DNA of 7,380 nt from Planctomycetota bacterium (GTDB taxonomy: Bacteria; Planctomycetota; UBA1135; GCA-002686595), in the NCBI GenBank assembly GCA_021776885.1, contig JAJFFA010000075.1, forward strand, positions 1-7,380, read 5' to 3'. Within the stretch, counting starts at the first letter, position 1. Each line of letters starts with the position of its first letter. The position numbers and the translations under genes were made by a program. This document shows, one piece after another, positions 1 through 6,371 of this stretch. Under the pieces are notes generated by a model. It made no database searches. It was not told where the DNA came from and was given only the letters and a program-made list of their open reading frames with translations.

Positions 1-1
1 C

Positions 2-2128
2 CGGATCACCTGGCAGCGCTCCTTCGAGGACGCCGAGATCGTCGCCCGTGAGACCGGCCGGCCGACGCGGGACTGCGTCACCATGGACGGCGAGATCGCC
101 AGCGAGCACTACGCCGGCGTGCGCTACCGCGACCCGGAGATCGCCAAGCTGTACGAGCCCTACGTCACGGTGATGGCCTCGGTCTACCGCCACACGCCCC
201 GTGACTTCGACGAGAACGGCGAGCGCATCCCCTGCCCGCGCTTCGGTAGCGTCACCTGCGGCGAGCACATCGCCCTCGAGCCCATCGTCTACGAGCGCTA
301 CCTGGACGAGACACGGGTCGCGCCGCGGCACATCGGCGTCGAGCTCGACGGCACCGAGTACTACGACGTCTACTACGCCTTCGACACCGAATCGGTCTTC
401 GGGGCGGTGTCCAAGGGCGTCGAGGGCCGCGACCTGCCGCCGCTCGAGGCGCGCGACGACAAGCCGCTGCTCGAGCGCGTCACCAGTCGCCACGTCAAGG
501 ACCGCGAGGCGGTCGAGCAGGCCTACGTCAAGGGCGACCGCACGCTGCGCCGGCGCATCCTGACCCGCGCCGCGTCGGCCGGCGTCGACGTCCCGGTCGA
601 CGTGTTGCGCCTGGCCGTCTTCGGGCTCGACGTCGAGCTGGCCAAGCAGGCCCGCGCGGCCCTGGCGCGCTCCAGCGCACCGGGCGCCGTGGCCCTCATC
701 GCCGAGGCCCTGCGCGTCCCCATGGAGGAGCAGGAACGCGCGCTGCTGGTCGCGGCCCTCGAGCGCCTGGGCGCCGACCATCCCCACGCCAAGACCCTGG
801 CCGTGGTGCACCGCGGCCTGGCCAAGCGCTCCGAGTCGGTCGACGTGAGCGCCTGGGCGACGGCCCTGGACGAGCTCGAAGCGCAGCAGCGCGACGTGGA
901 CGAGTCGGCCCTCGCCGCGCGCCTCGAGGAACAGTACGAAGCCTTCCAGTCGCGCGCCGAGGACGGCGGGCTGCAGCTCGAGATGGCCCAGTCGTCCCTG
1001 GCCCTGGCCGTGGCGCCCGGGACCGAGCGGCGCTACTCGCGCCTGATGTTCGAGGACGCGCGCCGCGCCGCGCAGCGCGCGGAGGAGCTGGGCGAGGACG
1101 ACTGGCGTCTCGACGCGGTGCTGGCGATCAGCGAGTACAACCTGGCCGACCCGCCGACCGCGAACGGCGGTCCCTGGGGACGGCGCGCGGCCTTCGAGCG
1201 CGCCGAGGCGGCGATGGCGAAGAAGCCGGAGACGCGCGTCGAGGACGAGACCTGGGCCTCGATCGCGGTGCTCTCGATCTTCGCCGAGGCCCGCGAGTGG
1301 CGCATCACGCGCGCCCTGCGCAGCAAGGAGGACTGGCCGCCCGAGTGGCTGACCGACGTGCACGCGGCCTACTCGGTGCTGGCGGGCCACCCCCAGACCA
1401 GGGACCTCGACGTCGCCCGGCACCATGACTTCCTGCGCCGCCTGGGCGCCGGGGCCCAGGCCGAAAAGGTCTTGATGGACGGGCTCGAGCGCTTCCCCGA
1501 CTCCTGGGGCCTGCACGACCGCCTGCGCGGGCGCGTCCTGTACGACAAGGGCATCGCGGGGCTCGAGAAGACCTACGAGGAGTGGCTGGCGCGGGAGGAC
1601 GCGCCGCCGAACCTGGAGCTCTTCGCGGGCTACGCCTCCCTGGTCTCGGCCGAGTTCTACCGCCGCGCGAGCCGCGTGGACGCGGCCCAGGCCGCCTACC
1701 AGCGGGGCATCGAGCACTACGCCGCCGCCCTGGCCGAGGACGCGGACCACGCGCCCACCGCCAGGCACTTCATGGCCATGGCCCTGGGGGGACAGGCGCG
1801 CATCGCCCTCGAGCGCGGCGAGCACGAGCGCGCCCTCGCGCTGCTCCAGGCCTCCTTCGAGCAGAGCCCGGACGCCGCCGGCAGCCTGGACGGCCTGGGC
1901 CTCTCGTCGGTCGCCACCGCGCGCACGCTGCAGGCCCGCGCCGGGGAAGCCGGCCTGGCGGACGTGGTCCGCGGCGTGGAGCTGGCCCTCGCGTCCCTGG
2001 ACCCCGACGAGCTCGCGCCGCCGGCCTTCGACACCCCGGGCGCGCCCTCCCCCGACGCGCAGCAGAGCATGGAGCGCCAGCGCGAGGAGCGCCGGCGCCA
2101 GCGCGAAGAGGCGGGCAGCGGCGGCTGA
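2..2128 (+). CDS. Thioredoxin-like / helical (TPR-like) repeat protein, 5' partial
   Basis: The reading frame is open from the window edge. The first ATG (83) is probably internal, because it encodes the Met of a Cys-Val-Thr-Met motif and is preceded in frame by a stretch reading ITWQRSFEDAEIVARETGRP. That stretch resembles the N-terminal strand and helix of thioredoxin-fold proteins of the 'W..sf.eA...A...gRP...C' type, so the true start lies outside the window. From Met83, roughly residues 1-115 look like the rest of this Trx-like domain, with CxxM in place of CxxC and two further Cys around PCPRFGSVTC. Residues about 130-240 are Ala/Leu-rich helices, possibly HEAT-like. Residues about 290-620 are TPR-like helical pairs (for example around AAYQRGIEHYAAALAED). 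The last 25 or so residues are a highly charged Glu/Arg/Gln tail. No membrane segment is seen in the part present. Function is unknown; a scaffold or redox-linked role is only inference. It ends just before the WbsX-like gene, probably in the same transcript. Confidence 0.8.
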   Translation, partial: RITWQRSFEDAEIVARETGRPTRDCVTMDGEIASEHYAGVRYRDPEIAKLYEPYVTVMASVYRHTPRDFDENGERIPCPRFGSVTCGEHIALEPIVYERYLDETRVAPRHIGVELDGTEYYDVYYAFDTESVFGAVSKGVEGRDLPPLEARDDKPLLERVTSRHVKDREAVEQAYVKGDRTLRRRILTRAASAGVDVPVDVLRLAVFGLDVELAKQARAALARSSAPGAVALIAEALRVPMEEQERALLVAALERLGADHPHAKTLAVVHRGLAKRSESVDVSAWATALDELEAQQRDVDESALAARLEEQYEAFQSRAEDGGLQLEMAQSSLALAVAPGTERRYSRLMFEDARRAAQRAEELGEDDWRLDAVLAISEYNLADPPTANGGPWGRRAAFERAEAAMAKKPETRVEDETWASIAVLSIFAEAREWRITRALRSKEDWPPEWLTDVHAAYSVLAGHPQTRDLDVARHHDFLRRLGAGAQAEKVLMDGLERFPDSWGLHDRLRGRVLYDKGIAGLEKTYEEWLAREDAPPNLELFAGYASLVSAEFYRRASRVDAAQAAYQRGIEHYAAALAEDADHAPTARHFMAMALGGQARIALERGEHERALALLQASFEQSPDAAGSLDGLGLSSVATARTLQARAGEAGLADVVRGVELALASLDPDELAPPAFDTPGAPSPDAQQSMERQREERRRQREEAGSGG

Positions 2129-2129
2129 C

Positions 2130-2237
2130 ACGACGCGGGCGGGCGCCCCGCGGGTCGCCGCGTACGTCTACTCCGGCTGGCATCCCACGCCGGAGCGCGA
2201 CGAGAGCTTCCATCCGGGCTTCACCGAGTGGGAGCTC
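2130..2237 (+). other. Probable N-terminal coding extension of the WbsX-like gene lacking a canonical start
   Basis: In the frame of the WbsX-like gene these codons read through RVAAYVYSGWHPTPERDE and HPGFTEWELV. This matches the typical WbsX/GH99-like N-terminus, a beta strand followed by 'P...GFtEW'. No ATG, GTG or TTG occurs in frame here, nor further upstream as far as I checked (to about 1900), and no in-frame stop occurs either. Candidate near-starts are the ACG codons at 2130 and 2133, just after the TGA of the upstream gene (2126-2128). One substituted base in the assembly, or a rare non-canonical start, would explain it. Confidence 0.6.
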
Positions 2238-3236
2238 GTGACCGGCTGCCGGCCGCGCTTCGACGGCCACCTCCAGCCGCGCCTGCCGGCCTGGGGCACC
2301 TACGACGACCGCGACCCCGCCGAGGTCGGGCGGCGCGTGGCCCTCGGCCGTGCCCACGGCATCGACGCCTTCGTGCACGGTGTCTTCTGGTGCCGCGGCA
2401 AGCGCGTCTTCGAGGACGCCCTCGAGCAGGGCTTCCTGGGCTCGCCCGAGGGCAGCGCCGCGCCCTTCGCGGTCTTCTGGGCCAACCGCATGCCGCGCCG
2501 CATCCTGCCCGTGCGCCGCGCGGACTTGCCGGTGATCGAGGGCGAGCGACGTGTCCCGACCGACGTCGAGGACTTCGTCGAGCTGGTGCGCCTGGTCGCG
2601 ACGCAGTACTTCGCGCGCGCGAACTACATGCAGGTCGAGGGGCGTCCCTACTTCGCGATCTACGACTCGACCTTCTTCCTGCGCGAGCTGGGAGAGGAGG
2701 GGGTGGCCGAAGCGATCCGCGCCGCTCGCGGCTGGCTGGCGGCGAACGGCTTCGGCGACATGTTTCTGGCCGCGATCGAGCCCGCGCCGGAGGCCCTCGG
2801 GCGTGTGGCGGCCCTCGGCTTCGATGCCGTCACGCACTACGTTTTTCTGCCCGAGTGGAAGGGCCCTCGCCTGCAGGACTACGCGCAGCTCGCCGCGCGG
2901 CGCGAGGCCGAGTGGGCGGGCTTCGGCGCGGGCGCCGGTCTGCCCTACCTGCCCGCGGTGGCCACGGGCTGGGACGCCTCGCCGCGGGCCCTCGACTTCG
3001 GCGCGGAGCGGCCCGGCAAGTACCCCTGGTCGCCCGTGGTGGTGGGGGAGCATCCGCAGCACTTCGGCGCGCACCTGGCGGCGGCCCTGCGCTTCGCCCG
3101 CGCGACCCGGCCCCACGATCCCCTGGTCTTCGTGGCCTCGTGGAACGAGTGGAGCGAGGGCCACCACCTCGAGCCGGACACGCGCTTCGGGACGGGCTGG
3201 CTCGAGGCCCTGCAGGCCGCACGCGAGCACGGATGA
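2238..3236 (+). CDS. WbsX / glycoside hydrolase family 99-like protein
   Basis: It resembles the WbsX/GH99-like TIM-barrel family found in polysaccharide and O-antigen loci, whose members are annotated as glycosyltransferase WbsX or as GH99-like hydrolases. Numbered from the GTG at 2238, visible hallmarks are FWANR (80-84), YFAIYD (138-143) and the C-terminal signature WNEWSEGHHLEPD (302-314), with the acidic residues expected near a sugar-binding site. No signal peptide is seen. The start is a problem: GTG 2238 is the first ATG/GTG/TTG in this frame, but the frame upstream already encodes family-like sequence (AAYVYSGWHP, then GFTEW), so this coordinate probably loses about 30 conserved residues. 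It follows the repeat-protein gene almost without a gap and precedes fhs by about 50 bp. The substrate cannot be told, and no other polysaccharide genes are visible. The family call is firm; the biochemical activity is not. Confidence 0.85.
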   Translation: MTGCRPRFDGHLQPRLPAWGTYDDRDPAEVGRRVALGRAHGIDAFVHGVFWCRGKRVFEDALEQGFLGSPEGSAAPFAVFWANRMPRRILPVRRADLPVIEGERRVPTDVEDFVELVRLVATQYFARANYMQVEGRPYFAIYDSTFFLRELGEEGVAEAIRAARGWLAANGFGDMFLAAIEPAPEALGRVAALGFDAVTHYVFLPEWKGPRLQDYAQLAARREAEWAGFGAGAGLPYLPAVATGWDASPRALDFGAERPGKYPWSPVVVGEHPQHFGAHLAAALRFARATRPHDPLVFVASWNEWSEGHHLEPDTRFGTGWLEALQAAREHG

Positions 3237-3289
3237 GCTACGGGCGCAGCACGGTGGAGCCCGTGAGAGGTTCGGGCTAGTCTGCGGCC

Positions 3290-4981
3290 ATGGTGCCCAC
3301 CCCGAACGACTATCCCTCCGACATCGAGATCGCCCGCGAGGCCAAGCTGCTGCCCATCGAGGAGGTCGCCGCACGGCTCGACATCTCGGCCGACGACCTG
3401 GTGCCCTACGGCCGCAACAAGGCCAAGGTGGCGCTCTCGCTCCTGCCGCGCCTCGAGGGGCGGCCCCAGGCCAAGCTGGTGCTGGTCACCGCCATCTCGC
3501 CCACGCCGGCGGGGGAGGGCAAGACGACGACCACCGTCGGGCTGGGCGACGCCCTGAACCGCATCGGCAAGCGCACGGTGGTCTGTCTGCGCGAGCCGTC
3601 CCTGGGCCCCTGCTTTGGCATGAAGGGCGGTGCGGCCGGGGGCGGACGGGCGCAGGTGGTGCCGATGGAGGACATCAACCTGCACTTCACCGGTGACTTC
3701 CACGCCATCGGCATGGCCCACAACCTGCTGGCGGCGATGGTGGACAACCACATCCACCAGGGCAACGTCCTGGGCATCGACCCGCGGCGCGTGACCTGGA
3801 AGCGCGTGCTCGACAACAACGACCGCGCCCTGCGCGACATCGTGCGGGGGCTGGGCGGCATCGGTAACTCGAGGCCGCGCGAGTCGGGCTTCGAGATCAC
3901 GGCCGCCTCGGAGGTCATGGCGGCCTTCGCCCTGGCCGTCTCCCTGGTCGACCTGCGCGAGCGCCTGGGGCGCATCGAAGTGGGCCGCACCTTCAGCCGC
4001 GAGCCGGTCACGGCGGCGGACATCGGTGCCCAGGGCGCGATGACGACCCTGCTCAAGGACGCCCTCGCACCGAACCTGGTGCAGACCCTCGAGAACAATC
4101 CGGCCTTCGTCCACGCGGGCCCCTTCGGCAACATCGCCCACGGCTGCAACAGCGTGCTCGCCACGCGCATGGCCCTGGGCCTGTCCGACTACACCCTGAC
4201 CGAGGCGGGCTTCGGCGCCGACCTGGGGGCGGAGAAGTTCTTCGACATCAAGTGCCGCGCGGCCGGCCTGCGTCCGGACGCGGCGGTGCTGGTGGCGACG
4301 ATCCGCGCGCTCAAGTTCCAGGCGGGGGTCGAGCTCTCGGCTCTCTCGACTCCGGACCCGCAGGCGGTCGAGCGCGGGATCGAGCACCTGGAGAAGCACG
4401 TCGAGAACGTGCGCCGCTTTGGCGTGCCGGTGCTGGTCTGCATCAACGAGTTCGTGGGGGACCACCCGGACGAGCTCGACGTGCTGCTGCGCGCCGCCGA
4501 GCGCATCGACGCCAAGGTCGTAGGCTCGCGCCACTGGGAGCACGGCGGCGCAGGCGCAGAGGACCTGGCCCGCGCCCTGGTCGAGACAGTGGACCAGGGC
4601 AAGGCGGACTTCCGCCCCCTCTACCCGGACCACTCGAGCCTCCTGGCCAAGGTCAAGCGCATCGCGCGCGAGGTCTACGGCGCCGACGACATCATCGCGG
4701 ACAGCAAGCTACGTGCGCGTTTCCACGCCCTCGAGGAGCGCGGCTTCGGCCACCTGCCGATCTGCATGGCGAAGACCCAGTACTCGTTCTCGACGGACCC
4801 GGCCCTGAAGGGGCGGCCGCGGGGCTTCGACATCCCGCTGAGGGACGTCGAGCTGCGCGCGGGAGCGGGCTTCGTGCTGGTGCTGACGGGAAGCATCCTG
4901 ACGATGCCGGGGTTGCCGAAGGTGCCGGCGGCGAATGCGATCGATGTGGACGGGGAGGGGCGGGTGGTGGGGTTGTTCTGA
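3290..4981 (+). CDS. fhs: Formate-tetrahydrofolate ligase (10-formyl-THF synthetase)
   Basis: It catalyses ATP-dependent formylation of tetrahydrofolate by formate, giving 10-formyl-THF for one-carbon metabolism (purine and fMet synthesis, or formate assimilation) in the cytoplasm. At 563 residues it is full length for the family. The start region reads PSDIEIAREAKLLPI, the classic N-terminus. The ATP-binding P-loop TPAGEGKTT is at residues 72-80, followed by the family blocks REPSLGPCFGMKGGAAGGG, GDFHAIGMAHNLLAAMVDNH, FGNIAHGCNS and EAGFGADLGAEKFFDIKCR. The C-terminus ends in the usual NAIDVDGEGRVVGLF-like stretch. All key blocks look intact. ATG 3290 fits the family N-terminus; no good Shine-Dalgarno sits close to it (AGAGG lies about 19 nt upstream). 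It converges on cphB across a 450 bp gap. No neighbouring folate or Wood-Ljungdahl genes are visible, so housekeeping C1 supply is the simplest role. Confidence 0.98.
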   Translation: MVPTPNDYPSDIEIAREAKLLPIEEVAARLDISADDLVPYGRNKAKVALSLLPRLEGRPQAKLVLVTAISPTPAGEGKTTTTVGLGDALNRIGKRTVVCLREPSLGPCFGMKGGAAGGGRAQVVPMEDINLHFTGDFHAIGMAHNLLAAMVDNHIHQGNVLGIDPRRVTWKRVLDNNDRALRDIVRGLGGIGNSRPRESGFEITAASEVMAAFALAVSLVDLRERLGRIEVGRTFSREPVTAADIGAQGAMTTLLKDALAPNLVQTLENNPAFVHAGPFGNIAHGCNSVLATRMALGLSDYTLTEAGFGADLGAEKFFDIKCRAAGLRPDAAVLVATIRALKFQAGVELSALSTPDPQAVERGIEHLEKHVENVRRFGVPVLVCINEFVGDHPDELDVLLRAAERIDAKVVGSRHWEHGGAGAEDLARALVETVDQGKADFRPLYPDHSSLLAKVKRIAREVYGADDIIADSKLRARFHALEERGFGHLPICMAKTQYSFSTDPALKGRPRGFDIPLRDVELRAGAGFVLVLTGSILTMPGLPKVPAANAIDVDGEGRVVGLF

Positions 4982-5006
4982 GAGAAGAGGGAGGGGAAGG
5001 GAGGGG
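4952..5006 (+). other. Two G-quadruplex-forming motifs spanning the fhs stop codon
   Basis: The plus (coding) strand carries four G-runs at 4952-4955, 4957-4960, 4962-4964 and 4969-4972 (loops 1, 1 and 4 nt). After the TGA it carries four more at 4989-4991, 4993-4996, 4999-5001 and 5003-5006 (loops 1, 2 and 1 nt). Both fit the usual G3+N1-7 rule. The second lies in a nearly pure purine tract that continues to about 5025. Because they are on the coding strand they would also be present in fhs mRNA. Confidence 0.6.
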
Positions 5007-5090
5007 AAGGAGGAGGAGGGAGGGGTGCCGGTGAGGGGAGACCGGCGCGTCTGCCGTGGATCCGAGCCGACGGGCATTCGCCTCGCCGGT

Positions 5091-5105
5091 GCGGGCTGCG
5101 CCCGC
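5091..5105. repeat. Palindrome 1: 6-bp stem, TGC triloop
   Basis: Perfect inverted repeat GCGGGC-TGC-GCCCGC. It is the nearest strong hairpin downstream of fhs, but no T-run follows directly, so it is not a standard intrinsic terminator. It shares its CTGCG centre with the palindromes that follow. Confidence 0.65.
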
Positions 5106-5158
5106 TTCCGGCTCGAGATGACGCAAGATACGGTTGCGCGAGGCTGGTGATTTTCTAT

Positions 5159-5224
5159 GCCGTTTAACGCGCGGCTGCGCCGCTGGGGGAAAGGCTCGGC
5201 TGCGCCTCGCTTCCCCCGAACGGC
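5159..5224. repeat. Nested inverted repeat with internal TGC-loop hairpins
   Basis: The outer arms GCCGTT (5159-5164) and AACGGC (5219-5224) enclose the inner arms GGGGGAA (5185-5191) and TTCCCCC (5211-5217). Between the left outer and inner arms sits a separate hairpin GCGGC-TGC-GCCGC (5171-5183), and the apex contains GGC-TGC-GCC (5198-5206). The whole can be drawn as a branched stem-loop. This degree of nested pairing suggests selected secondary structure, although high GC raises the chance background. Confidence 0.6.
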
Positions 5225-5235
5225 GCTGCGCGCCG
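5221..5235. repeat. Palindrome: 6-bp stem, TGC triloop
   Basis: Perfect inverted repeat CGGCGC-TGC-GCGCCG. It shares four bases with the right outer arm of the preceding nested repeat, so the two structures would compete. Confidence 0.6.
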
Positions 5236-5236
5236 G

Positions 5237-5255
5237 GGCCGAGCTGCGCTCGGCC
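5237..5255. repeat. Palindrome: 8-bp stem, TGC triloop
   Basis: Perfect inverted repeat GGCCGAGC-TGC-GCTCGGCC, the longest uninterrupted stem in the region and one base after the previous palindrome. The repeated TGC loop with different stem sequences points to conserved structure rather than simple duplication. Confidence 0.7.
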
Positions 5256-5279
5256 GGGTCAGGACGGTTCGGGCGGCTG

Positions 5280-5311
5280 GAACGCGGGCGTCGGTGGACG
5301 ACTGCGCGTTC
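5280..5311. repeat. Two-tier inverted repeat
   Basis: The outer arms GAACGCG (5280-5286) and CGCGTTC (5305-5311) pair perfectly over 7 bp. An inner CGTC-GGTG-GACG hairpin (5289-5300) sits between them, giving a stem with an internal loop. Confidence 0.5.
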
Positions 5312-5350
5312 GCCCGCTAGCTCGTTGGCGCTGGCGGCGGCGTCGTGACT

Positions 5351-5363
5351 CGCACATCGTGCG
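5351..5363. repeat. Palindrome: 5-bp stem, ATC loop
   Basis: Perfect inverted repeat CGCAC-ATC-GTGCG, downstream of cphB on the minus strand. The triloop architecture matches the palindromes to its left but the loop sequence differs. Confidence 0.45.
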
Positions 5364-5407
5364 TCGCGTTGCCTGTGTGCGCGTGCCGACCGCCTTCGGG
5401 GCCGTTG

Positions 5408-5422
5408 CGCGTGTCTCACGCG
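5408..5422. repeat. Palindrome just past the cphB stop: 6-bp stem, TCT loop
   Basis: Perfect inverted repeat CGCGTG-TCT-CACGCG starting 9 bp beyond the cphB stop codon on the minus strand. Its position would suit a 3'-end structure for cphB mRNA, but no U-tract follows in that direction. Confidence 0.5.
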
Positions 5423-5431
5423 GCCGGACGC

Positions 5432-6286
5432 TCACCCTTTACTGGGGGCGGCTGGTCCTGGAACGATGCTCTTGTGAGGCGCGGTCGGGCCAGGGTCAAC
5501 GACCGTCCGCAGCTTGAGGTCGTAGACCACGTCCGGCGTGAGGACCGAGTAGCGGACATTGGTCAGCGCGAAGGGGGCTCCGTTCTCCGCGTATCCGATG
5601 TGGTTGATCTCGATGGAGCGGCCGTCCACGACGAGCACCGTTCCGGTGCCGATCACCTTCGCCGTGGTCTCATCCTCGATGATCAGTCCCGTGTTTTCAT
5701 CGATCCCGAGACCGAGCAGTGCGGGATTCGTAGCGACCGCATGGACGAGACGAGAGATCCGTGACCTCTGAACGAAGTGGGTGTCGAAGATCGCGTCGTT
5801 GATCAGGCCCAGGCCCTTCGTCATCTCGATGCCACCCTTCCGAAACGACCGAAAGCGATTGTTCTGGAAGATCATCGTCTCGGGAATGACAGACGCGCCG
5901 GCTGAAGTTCCGGCGACCACGCACTCCCCGCTGCGATACCGCTCGACCAGGGCATCGTGCAGTGGAGTACCGCCGATCAGTGACGAGAGGCGCAGTTGAT
6001 CGCCGCCCCCGAACATGAACAAGGTGGTCTCATGGATGATCCTGGAGAGTTCGGGCGACGCGGCATCCGGGCGCTCGCCGATGTGCACGGTCTGAACGCT
6101 CGCAGGCTGGAAGGCGCGGAAGAGCTCCTCGTAGTCGCGGGCTCGCTCGCCCGGCGTCGCGCTTGCGGTCGGCACGATGACGATCCTGGCCTCCGTCCCG
6201 CCGGCCAACTCGACCATTTGCTGAAAGATCTCGGACGTGGCCGACCGCTTTTCATTGCCACCGATCGGAATCAAGAAGCGGGGCAT
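5432..6286 (-). CDS. cphB: Cyanophycinase (peptidase family S51)
   Basis: It hydrolyses the storage polymer cyanophycin (multi-L-arginyl-poly-L-aspartate) to beta-Asp-Arg dipeptides in the cytoplasm. The 284-residue protein opens with LIPIGGNEKR and has the nucleophile elbow GTSAGAS (Ser128), FGGGDQLRL (Gln97), DTHF (His170) and GIDENTG (Glu197). These line up, with a constant offset of four, with the Ser132/His174/Glu201 triad and Gln101 that I recall for Synechocystis CphB; Arg174, Arg176 and Arg179 likewise match its substrate-pocket arginines. One difference is DTHF where DQHF is usual. The C-terminus carries a short Pro-rich tail (about residues 264-284). No signal peptide is seen, so this is the intracellular type. 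The start ATG is well placed for the family, though no Shine-Dalgarno is evident. It is divergent from the iaaA-like gene and next to cphA. Codon use has more A/T at third positions than fhs. Confidence 0.95.
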   Translation of the reverse strand: MPRFLIPIGGNEKRSATSEIFQQMVELAGGTEARIVIVPTASATPGERARDYEELFRAFQPASVQTVHIGERPDAASPELSRIIHETTLFMFGGGDQLRLSSLIGGTPLHDALVERYRSGECVVAGTSAGASVIPETMIFQNNRFRSFRKGGIEMTKGLGLINDAIFDTHFVQRSRISRLVHAVATNPALLGLGIDENTGLIIEDETTAKVIGTGTVLVVDGRSIEINHIGYAENGAPFALTNVRYSVLTPDVVYDLKLRTVVDPGPTAPHKSIVPGPAAPSKG

Positions 6287-6371
6287 CGATTGAGTGCTCG
6301 TTCGGTCCGTGGGGCGAGTCGCAATTTTTGAAGTGTGTACTAAGGGGGCTGCTTCGGCTACACCCGACTCG
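6287..6371. promoter_or_regulatory. Divergent intergenic region between cphB and the iaaA-like gene
   Basis: These 85 bp must hold the promoter(s) for cphB (-) and probably for iaaA-cphA (+). They include the most A/T-rich patch around (about 6323-6343, with a run of five T). I cannot identify a convincing -35/-10 pair on either strand, nor a clear operator palindrome. Shared regulation of breakdown and synthesis genes from one short region is plausible from the layout only. Confidence 0.4.

Larger units (their letters stand above)
4982..5431. other. Gene-free region between convergent fhs and cphB
   Basis: I see no convincing gene, tRNA or mobile-element end in this 450 bp. Short open frames exist here but show no conserved motif or good start signal, and GC-rich DNA produces such frames by chance. 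The content is a purine-rich tract (to about 5040) and then a series of short inverted repeats from 5091 to 5422. Since fhs and cphB point at each other, no promoter is needed here. Both transcripts must end here, yet no hairpin followed by a T-tract is present for either strand. Confidence 0.7.

Noticed and set aside
2126..2160. Readthrough or selenocysteine decoding of the TGA ending the repeat protein
   Set aside because: The same frame after the TGA does not encode WbsX-like sequence; the homologous frame is shifted. The protein already ends in a plausible charged tail.
1770..3374. Long minus-strand open frame opposite the repeat-protein and WbsX-like genes
   Set aside because: Low-complexity Arg/Pro/Ala composition and no recognisable domain. 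The opposite strand carries recognisable proteins, so this is a shadow frame.
2945..4633. Long minus-strand open frame opposite the WbsX-like gene and fhs
   Set aside because: It lies antisense to the highly conserved fhs gene, has Arg/His/Gly-rich composition without family motifs, and is expected from the strong G/C third-position bias of the real genes.
5159..5330. Integron attC-like site
   Set aside because: GTTTAAC at 5162-5168 fits the RYYYAAC core and the area is palindromic, but no matching GTTRRRY partner occurs at the expected distance and no integrase or cassette is visible.
5041..5430. Possible tRNA gene at a putative island boundary
   Set aside because: No T-loop GGTTCGANTCC-like box or cloverleaf-compatible arms were found. 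The local hairpins have 3-nt loops unlike tRNA arms.
5134..5517. Small plus-strand frames in the fhs-cphB spacer (also 4935-5150 and 5157-5348)
   Set aside because: No Shine-Dalgarno, no family motif and biased composition. One overlaps the 3' end of cphB, and the DNA is better explained by palindromes.
6294..6371. GTG 6294 as the start of the iaaA-like gene
   Set aside because: It would add 26 residues unlike the family N-terminus and use up nearly all the divergent promoter region. ATG 6372 matches the first beta strand.
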